Part shown: positions 19,091 to 29,934 of the stretch, in pieces | How positions within the stretch are numbered: position 1 is the stretch's first letter | Layout: every line of letters begins with the position of its first letter | From: Nymphaea colorata | Lineage: Eukaryota > Streptophyta > Magnoliopsida > Nymphaeales > Nymphaeaceae | Direction: 5' to 3' | Assembly (NCBI RefSeq): GCF_008831285.2 | Contig: NW_022205120.1 | Location: 1-36,201, forward strand | DNA length: 36,201 nucleotides | Made by a program: the position numbers and the translations under genes | Notes under the pieces: generated by a model | Told to the model about the DNA's origin: nothing | Database searches by the model: none | Seen by the model: the letters and a program-made list of their open reading frames with translations, nothing else

Positions 19091-20265
19091 AAAAAATCAG
19101 GACACCTCAAGGGCTAATATCACAGTTGCCACTAGAGATTTTTTTTTTAGAAAGGAAATCTTGTTTAGAAACTAGGCAGAGGTGGTTAAGCTAGCTGAGA
19201 TTGCTAAGAGGGAAGTTTGAAACTCATGCTGTGAGGTATTCTATAAACAAGAATGAGGACAATATGTAAAACAGGTGATAAACATCTAGCTGCAAACCAT
19301 AATTTTCAGTCATTTTTGGCATTGTAAGAGTAAGGATGAGTGAGGCTGGAAGTGGTCACTACATGTGTTGCAAATGTTTATAAAGTGGCTGGTTTACTAT
19401 GCTTTAATGCCTCCCCAATCAGGAAAACCAGGTTGGTGGTACAAAGGTTTCTCTTCTCAAACATGATCAGAATTATGGACTCTGTTCATGTAGAGAGGAT
19501 TCCTAAAGACTGTCATGTTACTCTAATCACAAACTGTCATGCTCTTAGTTCTCGTGTCAAGGAACTAAGAGAGTGACTCTGGTTCATTGGTAGGCTCAAC
19601 AGTGAGAAGTTATTCCGTGGTTAAAGATCACTTCTCTTTGGAGGCTATCTCCTTTGGAAACTCCTTTGTTGTTGACAAAGTCAAAAAAACCAGAAACAAA
19701 GGAAAAGCCAACATTAATGATACTGAAGGTCACAGATTCAGGTCAGACAAATCCTGAAAAGTGCTGACCCTGACCATGGAAAGTTTGCTGAGTGAGCAAG
19801 AGAGTGTTGAGGCTTAGTTAGAGGCCAGTTCTTAATTATGTTTTTTCTGTTGATTTTTTTTTTCTTTATATTATTTTTCATCATTAATGGAAGGAGAAAC
19901 CCAGCCCGATTGCATCAGAACGGTTCCTCGTCAAGGAAAGTGTAGCATTTCGGGCCCCCATTGAAGGGACAAGCTATACATCACAGGGTTGGGGCTCCCA
20001 TGCATTTTTGTGGTCTACATTATTTTTAGCAATACAGACGAAAGTGGTAAGAACAATATTTTTTTGAATATTACCGTTTTCAAGAACCTCAATGAATAGT
20101 TGAAGGAAGAAGGTTGACAAGTTAACATACTCTGTAGGAAAATAAGGTTCCCAGTGATAAATATAATTATAAATACAGATAATTATATATTAAATAAACA
20201 AATATATATATGTATATATGTACTCATTTGAATCTTCTGGATGTTGGACGACTAATAGATTTAAA
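19091..20265. other. Unassigned stretch following the LINE break
   Basis: No recognised gene. A 78-codon frame at 19340-19576 has an atypical start and matches nothing I know. Similar weak coding flavour continues to about 19790 (FVVDKVKKTRNKGKANIND), so part of this could be another decayed element or gene. 19840-20030 contains poly-T runs and a 'gggccccc' site. 20150-20225 is strongly AT-rich. Confidence 0.3.
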
Positions 20266-20560
20266 ATATGTCACTGATAAACCCATAAACCATTAAAAAA
20301 AGTGCCATAAATAGGCACTATTTGATACACTATTGCTAATACAGCTGCATGCTTTAGCAACCAGTCTTTATTTTTAGTAATAAGAGAAGATCTAAGAAAT
20401 GACAAATTTGAATGTGTGTGTGTGTGTGGATTCAAATTTGACGGATGCTAGATATTGTCATATAGCTCAAAATAAAACATTATTTGCTAAAATATAGACA
20501 CTATAGGGGTATTAGCAATGGTTTATGGTTTGTGGTAGTGTGTTTTTATAATAGTATATC
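20266..20560. mobile_element. Possible foldback-type MITE
   Basis: Imperfect inverted repeats: 'cccataaaccatt' and 'attgctaatac' on the left (20280-20345) pair with 'gtattagcaatggtttatgg' on the right (about 20510-20530) in reverse complement. In the centre 'caaatttgaat' (20404-20414) pairs with 'attcaaatttg' (20430-20440) across a (TG)n loop. The arms are degenerate and no target duplication was confirmed. Confidence 0.4.
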
Positions 20561-20857
20561 ACGATTTCAACAACATTTTGTGGTGCTTTCAACCACAGAT
20601 TTTAACCTTTTAATTACCTAACAACACTGGGCATTCAACATGCTAGAATTCTCCGATAAAGTACTAGTAATATCTTAAGTAGTTTTAATTTTTATAGGTG
20701 AAGACTAAGTAGCACCATTGTATGGCGTCTAATGATATTTTAATTTGATTACTATAAACTCATGCACAAAATGACTTTGATCATATCTAAAGGGTGCAAA
20801 GCATTCCATGTGTGGTTTTAAGTTAGGCCTCTTTCAAATGCATGACCCCAAAATATT

Positions 20858-21030
20858 AATTAGCTGACAAGCAAGTTCTCAATGATCGGAAACCTCTCAC
20901 ACACACAAGATCAGTGGGAACTTCATAGAAAATATTGTGTATAGTTAGTTGATTAGCTGACAAGCAAGTTCTGGTTTTCAATCTTTTTCATTGGAGGAAA
21001 GAGATCCAGGGAAATTGTGTATAGTCACTC
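20858..21030 (+). repeat. Imperfect tandem duplication of about 90 bp
   Basis: Both halves start with 'ttagctgacaagcaagttct' (near 20861 and 20953) and both contain 'attgtgtatagt' (near 20934 and 21015). The sequence between these anchors has diverged. No coding content. Confidence 0.55.
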
Positions 21031-21699
21031 ACGCTCGGTTAGACTTCTGCTAAGCATCCCCCATTTTGTCTACCTATTTAGTGGTTGTTCTTATTATGAA
21101 AACTGTATGAGTGTCCCTGCTGCCAAATGACTCCTTAAAAGTAGTGGAGCTGCATTGCGGATTTTGTAAGCAATTTCCCATACCAGTCATTGATACTTCT
21201 TTTTTTAAATTTTTTTTATATACCTTAAAGTTGAAAGTTAAACTAATACTACCCCCCAGTCAGAAATTTGGCTTTGCTACTACCCCTTTAGGGTTCTATT
21301 TTTCTTCAGATTGATCTCTAGCTGAAAACCATTTTGGTGATTTTTGGACTCTGGTTAGTTTGAAGGCATGAAGGGTAGACTCTCCATCCAACATGCACCA
21401 AACTCCACAAGTTAGTGATGTACTCCATATTTTGGTGATTGATTATAACCTTGCTTAGCTTATCTTGCAATCAAGTTGAGGAGTTACCATGTTCTAAGTT
21501 TAAAATATATAGTTTTCCAGTACCTAACAAAAATTCTTGTATAATAATGCAATTGTGCTGCCTGAACTTCCCTCCTTGTGAAAACAAAGAGCTTTTTTGC
21601 GTTCTGAAACTGTCGAGGGAGCCCCTCGTTCTATTCATGAGACATCAAATAGGTAATTAAATATACAAATGACAGTAATTAATCCACTTTCTATGTCAT
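21031..21699. other. Spacer before duplication copy 2
   Basis: No gene recognised. The frames at 21111-21314 and 21439-21660 are unremarkable. Near 21255-21285 'cagtcagaaatttggctttgctac' type sequence resembles the right end of the hAT MITE at 1778-1967, suggesting a decayed relative. The left edge of the duplication in this copy cannot be fixed because copy 1 is cut by the window edge. Confidence 0.35.
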
Positions 21700-22602
21700 A
21701 ATTTATAGATACCAAGATTGGAACATCTTGCCAGGGGACTTACGGTGGCTGGTGACATTAGCTAGTGATGTAACAAGTTCTTGTGTCATTTACCGGGGAT
21801 TGCATGCAACTTGTTGTGTTTTCTGCATCCTTCTCCACAATCCAAGCAATTTTAAGTAATAGCGCTGAAGAATTCCAATCACTATTTGATCAATAAGAGA
21901 GACATCTTAACGTATTCCTTAGGTAACGAACACGCTGTAAGAAGGCAAGTATTGAAGTGAAGTGTGGGTTGCTGTGCACCATTGCCCTGCAACAGTATTG
22001 TTGAGACGATGCTTGACCTAGTTGCTGTCACATCATAGTTCCCAGATCAGACCCAGGTCGGTGACTCACGTACCCTTGAGCCAAAAAGTCTTGTCTCCAC
22101 CACTAAAGAAGGGGTTGAGATCATAAGTTGGCAGGCTAGCGTGAAATTATTCATGTCATGAGGAATCAATTTTTTGAATGGTCATAGTAATTTTACTTTG
22201 CTGGGCCATCGTACTTCCTTTGATGGGATATTCATATGATCCATCTATTGTACAAGTTGACTGGAAAATAAACGAATGTCATCATACTTTAAACTTGTTT
22301 AAGGGTAATTAAAATGGCTGATTAACAACGGATTTGCGTGATCATTTCTGAATATTCAAGTGATTCAAAGATGAACCTCCACGGCTGGATGGTTATTTGT
22401 TTGTTTGGTTTCGATAAAAAACATCACAAAAGATGCATTTGCAACGATCAATTGCTTGACCATGGTTTTCAATTATGGAATCCAACTTTCATGGCAGTTT
22501 TTAACAATACAAAATAACCATCCGAGCACAGAAATAGCTGCCTAATTTCAACACACACACACACACACACACTCATATATATATATATATATATTATATT
22601 CC
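21700..22602 (+). repeat. Duplicated block A, copy 2
   Basis: Counterpart of 1-903 in direct orientation, ending in a (CA)n(TA)n tract at 22551-22600 that is longer than the one at 860-895. The minor indels include a short deletion near 21860 and an insertion near 22320. Confidence 0.93.
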
Positions 22603-23193
22603 CTGCTTTGTTTGATGCTTCTAGTATGTTTTCTATCTGGGAAGATGCCTAACCCAACAAATAACAAACATTATCTAAGTCTACAGATGACCTTGCTCAA
22701 TTATATGTGTAAACTAGTCATGATTCATTATTTATTTTCTGACAATGAAATAAGAACATTTTATTTTGGATTTACCATCACAGGGGCTGATTCTGTGGAA
22801 TTTCAATGAACCTGCAACTGTGGGACACTTGACACAGAATTGGCTCTAGGGATGAAATACCCCTCTTGTTGAGCGGTAGGATGAAATACTCCTCTTGCTC
22901 ACTGGGCACAAGGGAAGATCTCTATAGAGTGTACTTATTTTTTGAATTGGTTCAGTCTTAACACAAAAAATATGGTCGATTGAATGCTAGTTGGGTCTGG
23001 CTCATGGCAAACATTGGTAAGAAACACTGGATTTATGAGTCATTTGACCCAAATCATGAAAATGTTTAATTGATAACATATTTTTCTGGTCTTATTAAGA
23101 AAGAAAATGATGGCTATTAATTACCAGACCCTTCAAGATTTTATCATCTAGCTAGCCCTAGTCCAGCTTGATCCACATTTTCTTGTCATTTTG
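22603..23193 (+). repeat. Segment shared with the third repeat copy, absent from copy 1
   Basis: From about 22785 this matches 31685-31990: 'aatgaacctgcaa.tgtggg', 'cttaacacaaaa', 'catttgacccaaat', 'atgtttaattgata' and 'tccacattttctt'. In copy 1 the corresponding place is occupied by the unrelated 904-4520 segment. The arrangement seen here, block A followed by this segment, is therefore probably ancestral, and copy 1 is the altered one. No gene seen. Confidence 0.7.
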
Positions 23194-23815
23194 TGCCATT
23201 CCTTTTTTAATTATTATGGTATATTAATAAAATATAAAATAATTAACTTAATGTATGTATGTTTATCACCAAATATATTTTAAGATAGTGCTAAGTTATA
23301 AAGAAAAGAAATTTTAATAGGTCTGGCTTCTGCCCCTTACCTAAGTGGTATGTTATTTATATATACATATATATGCACATGCACACACACGAGAGAGAGA
23401 GAGAGAGAGAGTATTAAATGAAACTAAAAACATCCAAAGAGTAATGGAAGCCACAGTACAACTCAAAAAAAAAAGGATGAAACAAAAGAAAATAGAAGCA
23501 GCAGAGAAGAAGAGAGGAACCAATCTGACAGCAAGAAATCCCTTAGCATAGCTAAAAGCTCCATTCTTAGGGTTTGCAATAAGTGGTGGAAAACAAAACG
23601 TGGTTTAGGAAAGAACACTTAATTGGGAATGATCCAAATCTTCCAACAGAAAATACAAAACCATGTATGCCAACTTCAAATACAGATGGCACATGGATCT
23701 AAAACTTCAGTTTAAAGGAATTAGACATTTTCCTCTTGTTGACAAATCTAGCACAGCTCTATGTTACAGAAATTTCCTAATAGCCATCGGTCAGCAAAAC
23801 TAACCAAAATATCTT
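23194..23815 (+). repeat. Duplicated block B, copy 2
   Basis: Counterpart of 4521-5145, with a (GA)n tract at 23389-23411. After 'aaccaaaatatctt' this copy jumps directly to block C. The 379 bp at 5146-5524 of copy 1 have no equivalent. Confidence 0.92.
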
Positions 23816-24710
23816 AGTCCGTTTCTTGTGAAGTTACATCATGTTTTGCATGTCTTCATTTATTTTGTAGCTCTAAAACAATTAATGACGTCGACATTTC
23901 TCTGTATGCCACAGCTTTCTTAAACTCCAAATCTGTCAACCCTAAAAGGTCGCTGCTCTTCCCTATCAAGCTGTAGCTGGATGTCCCAGCAGGGATTTTC
24001 TGTGAGTTCTCAAAAGCAACAACCTAGCAATGTCTTCTAGGTGATTGTCACCTCAATCCATCAAAAGATGCATTTGCAACGATCAGTTGCTTGACCATGG
24101 TTTTAAATAATGGAATAAAACTTTTACAGCAGTTTTAATGATACAAAATAACCATTTGAGCACAAAAATATCTGCCCGATTTCAATATACACACACAGAG
24201 AGATATATATATACATATATATATATATGCCGCACACCTTAATTAGGTCATCATACCACACACCTTAATTAGGTCACTCAGATGTTTTGAGGCGTTCTTC
24301 TAGGAGATGCACAGAGACCTCATGCAGGTGTGCACCTCTAACGACACTGGTTTAGGCTACTTGTCAAAGAAAGAAAAATCTGACAGAAGAATATTCCATG
24401 CATGACTCTTTTTCTGTCCACATCTTCTGTTACTCTTTCCACCTTAAGACCTGTTCAAGAATAAAAAAACAAATGAGGCCAAATCAGAGAGAGCGAGAGA
24501 GAGAATGAGAGAGAGAAAGAGGGTGATCACATTTGCTCATGATGAGAGTAATGAGTGGAGAGCGTTCAGCTGAGTTCGGGTGGACATGGGCCAACACGAA
24601 CATATTTGCATTAATCAAACAGTCATAGCGAAAAAGAGAGTGTCCGGTCCAAGAAGGTACTCTATATAGAGAAGATATATCTTGTAAGAAAAAGATGACA
24701 AAGAAGATTG

Positions 24711-24723
24711 ATTATATATATAC

Positions 24724-24802
<79 letters not shown>

Positions 24803-24806
24803 TATC
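24711..24806. repeat. (TA)n array with 'tac' interruptions
   Basis: About 95 bp of TA dinucleotides broken at intervals by a single C, expanded from the short 'catacatacatacatata' tract at 6376-6405 of copy 1. The frame crossing it on the minus strand (24615-24872) translates as IYIYIY and is an artefact. Confidence 0.93.
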
Positions 24807-25046
24807 CTGTAGAAACGGGTTGTCAAAACAGTATATGTAAAAAAATTGTGTATTTGGGTGCATAATGACCAAAATATCTCTTTTTATAGTAGAAAAGGAA
24901 CATTTTAAAAGGGTAAAAAAAGGTTATGAAAAAATTTAAAAGTGTAAAATAGACATAGTATGCCATTATCTCAACCTTCATCTTTTTTCCTATGATATTG
25001 TATACTTGTGGATCCACAGAAGTGCAGCTCGATCTCATATCTCATA

Positions 25047-25203
25047 TCAGGCATTGACCAGTTCCACAGATTCAAGTGACCGAAGAAGAAGAAAGAGGAG
25101 AGGGGGTTGGTGGAGGAGGAGAAACTGCACTTTAGCCACCAGCGTTGTCATGGGATGTCGCTCGTCGATTTCTTCAATCGATTCGGTATGAGTAATCGAC
25201 ACT
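25047..25203 (-). other. Small conserved frame, copy 2
   Basis: Counterpart of 6669-6830. The frame stays open from about TCG at 25203 to the TGA at 25047-25049 and reads ESIEEIDERHPMTTLV, KVQFLLLHQPP, ESVELVNA. A TTCAG lies just upstream of the open stretch and could be an acceptor splice site. Product unknown. Confidence 0.25.
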
Positions 25204-26669
25204 GAAGGTCAAAAGCTCTCTCTAAAGAACGTAGGTGACCTTAGACTTAAGTTCTTGCTTAGGTGGGCAATTGAGATCATTTTAGTGATGTACATGGAGG
25301 GCTATATATCTATATGATCCAATATATTGCATGCCTAAGGTGTGATTTGTACAGGTGAAAAGTGAAAACTGGAAGTAAAGTACCTCTAACATCACAAAGC
25401 AACCATCTAATTATGCTTTCTATATCAAAATTTTATCCCTCTATACATATCATTCTTGCAGCCAAAACAATACCAAAAGCCAAATTTTTCATTATAACTC
25501 GCGACCTTTGAAAGTTGATCAAACAAACTGATGGTCGCTAACATCATCTCTAAGAACTGATCGCCTTCTAACCAAAACTTCCGGCTCAAACCGGACTGTT
25601 GCTTTAATGCCCACGTTTTTCTTTTTCTTTTTCTTTATTATCACAAAAATTCTAATAAGAGTATGGGCTATAATTGGTAGATTCAATAACTGATAAAAAT
25701 AGTTGAAACTGTCCACTATATCATAAAGGGGGCAGTCATGGAAAGAAATGAATGGGTTACCAAATATATACCCAGGTAGAAGTGGTAACTGAAAATATTA
25801 AAAGAAACTAAAGATGATTGAGGGCAGCTGAGAAGCCTTCCTGAGAAAAATCATTTGTGGGTGTGGCTCGCCATGTATTGGCCTTATTTAACCCCATACC
25901 TCAGGTTCCCATTTGCTGCAGCTATAGGGGGAAGGGTTCCAGCAGTTAGAAATTAGGAAAAAGTCAAAGCTAACCCTTGTTTTCCTGCATCTCGGGGTGA
26001 AGATCAAGATCAAAGAGGCACTGGTCCACGTGACTGTTATCCGCAGCTTGGAGGATCAAGAAAGCCAAGGAGCTAGGGTGCTGACAGTAAAAAATCAGGG
26101 GCTGTACAGTTAGAGAGACCCTGGTAAGTGTTATAAAGTTTCTTTTATAAATAATCTATATAGGTATGTATATATAAATATATAGAGCAAGGAGAATTCT
26201 ACTTGGTGGGGCTGAAATGATGCATGTAAATGCATGTTTTGCAAGGAAATCGTGCTACACTGCCTTGGAACGCTGCCTTCTTGGTGGACTGAATTGATTG
26301 CAGCATAGAGCAATAAGGTATGGGAATACTCAGCTATGAGTGCAACATGTAGCCCTTGTACTTTTTTTGCTTGTATATATATATATATATACATATATAT
26401 ACCTACCTATATATTTACGCGAATCTATGTATTTACGCGCCTAGATATGAATAGATGTGTGAAGTGTTATATTCTGGAAATGATACACAACACTCTTAGT
26501 CTTAGACATCTCTGATTGCCTAAAAATAAATATATATATGCATGTATGAGGTGTAATTACCTGTGTGCAGAAAAATAAATGGGTATTTTTAGGGTAATAC
26601 ATGAGCTGTTTGTGAAAGAATATATATAATGTGGTATTATGTTCATAATATAGCTATATGAAGCACACT

Positions 26670-28345
26670 GTGACACCCTTGTGCTGGAATTGTCTGTAAC
26701 ATGTGTTTCTAGTTCCATGAAGGTTTAAGTATGCTGAAATTGATGGTATGTGCACATGAAAGTAATTCGAACCAGTTTGAACTGTTGTGGAACTTGAGGA
26801 ACTAGCAATGGTTCTAGGCAACTCAATAAGAGGTAAACTCTCTTTCAGCTCATCAATAGGTCTAGACTTAATACATTCAGATCTGGACGACGACTTTAGC
26901 TAACTTGAAATGTTTGAGGCAGTAAAAAAGGGACCACAATGAGAGTATAAAAAATTTCTTTCGTCAAAAATAACATGTCTAGATATGATGACACGATTAG
27001 AGATTGGATTGTAACAGACACAACCTTTATGACAGCTGCCATACCCAATGAAGACGCAGGTTTGAGCTTTGGCTTCTAGTTTTGAAGCACGTTTAGGCCC
27101 ATTCAATGGATAGACGGTACAACCAAAGGTTCTTAGATGACTGTATTTGGGAACTTCATGCAAGAGCTTCTCATACGGCATCATTTGCAAGTCTGCAAAA
27201 GGCAACCTGTTAATAAGAAGAACAACAGTTTTAAAAGCATGAAACCAAAATTTTTGTGGCATATTGACATGAATAATCATGGTGAGTCCCATTTCCACCA
27301 GATGCCTATGCTTCCTTTCTACTATCTCGTTCTACTGGGATGTGTAAGGGCATGTTATCCATCGATGAATACCTTGATTTTCAAGAAATGTGCTAAATTC
27401 TTTGCTCATGAACTATCCTCCTCCATCTGAATGGAAAATTTTCATTTTTGTTTCAAGTTGACGCTCTACTATGCTTAAAAAGGTTTTAAAACATGGAAGC
27501 ATATCACTTTTCTTTGACAAGGGAAAGATCCATGAGAAGTGAGAGTAGTGGTCAACCACTAAGAAACAATACATGTACCATTCTCGTGAAGCACATGGTG
27601 CTGGTCCCCAAATATCAACACGTAACACTGCAAGAGGTTTGGTTGCATCAAATGAATTTGATGTAATCCAAGCATTTTTGAAGTTACCCCAAATATCTCC
27701 TCCTCCATCTGAATGGAAAATGAATTTTATGCATTTTCCAAGCACACATGAAGAACAAAAATCTAATTTATGTCTTTCATCAACAGAAATTAAACCAGCA
27801 ACCTTCAACGAGTTTAAGAACTGAAAGTGAGCATGTCGTAGATGCAAATGCCATAACTAAATGTCTGAGAAAGAATTTTGAGAAACCAAAGAAGTATTAG
27901 CAGTCTTTTATTGATCGTCATCTCCAATACTGAAGGGATTGCTAGTAGAGTCCTTCCTTTCTCTCGTCCATCTATAGAGTCCTCCTTTCTCAAGTGGCCC
28001 TGTGTGAAGAATCTCGCCGGTCTGCATATTCTTAACAATAAAACCATTAGAGGAAAATTCAATAGAGCATTGGTTGTCTTTTGTGAACCATGCTACTGAC
28101 ATAAGATTCTTGTGTGCTTTAGGAGCATGCAACACATTTTTCAAAACAAAGGATGACGTCTTGCTAGGTAGGTACGATGTTACCTATATTTTTAATTTGC
28201 ATCTCACTACCATTGCCAACTATAATAGAATTAAAACCATGATAAGGAACTTTACCTTGCATATCTTGTTCTGAATTTGTCACATGATGGGAGGCACCTG
28301 TGTCTGGATACCAGGCTGAGTCTTGAGTATTGCTGACATTTTCTC
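26670..28345 (-). pseudogene. CopA copy 2 pol remnant: protease and integrase
   Basis: The protease signature is intact: AWYP-D-T-G-ASHHVT with D-T-G at 28304-28296, where copy 1 has D-V-G. The pre-integrase zinc finger (FCSSC) and core motifs VDIWGPAP and VVDHYSHFSWIFPL are readable. In HSDGGG-x-F the glutamate is replaced by a TAG stop, private to this copy. A TAG at 27334-27332 is shared with copy 1. Downstream the frame reads NEIVERKHRHLVEMGLT, FRTFGCTVYP-like and ISRHVIFDE segments, the integrase C-terminal region. An insertion at 27650-27721 adds a second HSDGGG-coding stretch in the wrong place. Confidence 0.88.
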
Positions 28346-28852
28346 GGCTACTAGATGCATTATCTGCACTCTGCTAAGATAATCATGTAAGAAACTGATA
28401 TGTTGAAGGTATTCAGTCATAGACATTCCTCCCTTTCTTATGTTCTGTAATTCTCTTTGCAGCTGAATAATATGAAGATTATTTTGTGAGGCATACTGTT
28501 TTTCAAGGATGCACCAAGCATCTATAGCCGTGCCAACACGAACCAGTTGTGACATGACTGGTTGAGTCACAGTGACTTTGATCCAATTTAGTGCAATTTG
28601 GTCTTCACGATACCATAAATCATCAGCAGTATTTTCTTGTGTGTGTGCTTCATCTAGACATTCAGGTGGAGCAGAACATATTCCATTAACATACTTGATC
28701 AAATTTTGACTTTTCATAACACTTTCAATTTGAGAACGCCAGAGAAGATAATTTCGATCAAGCTTGACTGAAACCAAACTTAAGAAAGCATTCCATTGTG
28801 TACCTGGTGGAGTAGAAGTGCGAGGAGCGTTAGATGAGGACAATGCAGCCAT
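28346..28852 (-). pseudogene. CopA copy 2 gag N-terminal half
   Basis: The ATG at 28852 opens about 165 good codons: MAALSSSNAPRTSTPPGTQW, KLDRNYLLWRSQIESVMKSQ, then DDLWYREDQIALNWIKVTVT, AWCILEKQYASQNN, QLQRELQNIRKGGMSMTEYL, ending HDYLSRVQ. This is the UBN2-type copia gag with its N-terminal 'LDR.NYLLWRSQ' motif. After VQ the sequence jumps into the start of the protease segment in another frame, because the gag C-terminus and zinc knuckle were deleted. It is the longest open stretch of CopA in the window. Confidence 0.88.
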
Positions 28853-28979
28853 ATTATACTAGAAATTTCTCCCTTGTTCAAACAACAGCCGACGAGCACA
28901 GTCAATACAATTTGTGTTTGATAAACAAAAAAGGCGACTGAGGAGGTGGATCGGGCGACTGAAGGGGCAGATAGGCCTC

Positions 28980-29420
28980 GGTCGTACTCCCTTGTTAGCA
29001 CGCTCCTTGGTGAACAGGTGAACACAAAAGGAAACAGTGTGCCCCTTGGTGAGGGCTGGAAACAACGTGACCTTCCCTTGTTGAGAGATAGAAAAAGAAG
29101 TCAACAGAGTGCTCCTCGATGAAGGCTGGAAAGAGCGTGGCCTTCCTTAGACAGAAAAGGAGGCACGTGCCTCGGTGAAGGTAGGAAACAACACACTCCA
29201 AAAGGAAGGCACGTGCCTCAATGAAGGCAGGAAACAACACACTCGGTGCCGCACCCTTGTTCAAACAATAAAAGGAGCAGCACACTCCTCAGTGAAACAG
29301 TGCAGTCCTCGGTGAAGACAAGAAGCAGCACGCTCCTCGGTGAAGACAGGAAGACAAGAAGCAGCATGCTCCTTTGTGAAGACAGGAAGCAGCACACTCC
29401 TCTGTGGTTTCTCTGGTTAT
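28980..29420 (-). repeat. Degenerate tandem repeat array in the CopA leader, copy 2
   Basis: About ten units of the 'agcacgctcctcggtgaagacaggaa' type (plus-strand orientation), starting near 28995, 29036, 29105, 29164, 29211, 29278, 29300, 29327, 29363 and 29389. The last units, with 'gaagacaggaagcagca' spacing, are the most regular and have no exact counterpart in copy 1, so the array has changed in length since the duplication. Confidence 0.75.
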
Positions 29421-29592
29421 GCCAAAAACTGTGGATGTAGGAAGAGGAACAGAAGACGCACCAGGGGGTGCAGCAAAGAGAGTGGCAGGAAAACGATGGT
29501 GCCGGCATCAAACAATGATCATGATCCAGACAGGTGAAGCGTGGCTCTATCAAGATGCAAAATATGGAAGACCACGGTGAAAGCAGTTGCAG

Positions 29593-29604
29593 GCTTTGAT
29601 ACCA
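29593..29604 (-). other. Primer-binding site, CopA copy 2
   Basis: The minus strand reads TGGTATCAAAGC, one change from the copy 1 PBS TGGTATCAGAGC. It is the Met-tRNA-type site next to the LTR. Confidence 0.88.
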
Positions 29605-29606
29605 AG

Positions 29607-29934
29607 TTGAAAGAAAAGATGAACACACAGGTGTAACGAGGTTCGGCTAAAATCAGCCTACATCCACACAATGACTCTCTCTTCTATTCTATAACCACAC
29701 AGAGAGAGTACATATATTTATAGTCACTTTATACAAGTTAGATCCTTGATTTTAGGACCTTGATTTACATGACAGATTTGGACAAAATTATAGAAGAAGA
29801 TAGGGGAAAAGATTTCTTTCTCATTTAGAGAAGATTGGTCAGTTTTGGATAGCTCTTGAGTTTTGGAAACCATACCCTGTCCTTTGTAACTGATCTTGAT
29901 CGTATCCGTTCCATAGATCTTATCATTGTTAACA
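29607..29934 (-). repeat. 5' LTR of CopA, copy 2
   Basis: Collinear with 11585-11912 and about the same length. Its outer end has the same ambiguity (29925 or 29934). It includes a TATAAATATATG box on the minus strand at 29711-29722. Divergence from copy 1 dates the segmental duplication, not the original insertion. Confidence 0.85.
29711..29722 (-). promoter_or_regulatory. TATA-like box in CopA LTR, copy 2
   Basis: TATAAATATATG on the minus strand, at the place of the copy 1 box (11691-11702). Activity unknown. Confidence 0.5.

Larger units (their letters stand above)
23820..26660 (+). repeat. Duplicated block C, copy 2
   Basis: Counterpart of 5525-8300. It retains a 'tgcttgaccatggtttta...ctgcccgatttcaa' segment (24088-24185) that copy 1 has lost. 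It contains the counterpart of the conserved small frame (25047-25203). The main length change is the long (TA)n/(CATA)n array at 24711-24806, only about 40 bp in copy 1. No gene is called. Confidence 0.92.
26660..29934 (-). mobile_element. CopA copy 2: 3'-truncated Ty1/copia LTR retrotransposon
   Basis: Same structure, orientation and truncated end as CopA copy 1. Differences: about 430 bp of gag are deleted (joining the equivalents of 9911 and 10341), roughly 50 bp are present near 26742-26790 that copy 1 lacks, an insertion of about 55 bp lies in the integrase region (27650-27721), and the leader array has about ten units instead of eight. The gag start and the protease active site are better preserved here than in copy 1. 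No RT, RNase H or 3' LTR. Confidence 0.9.
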
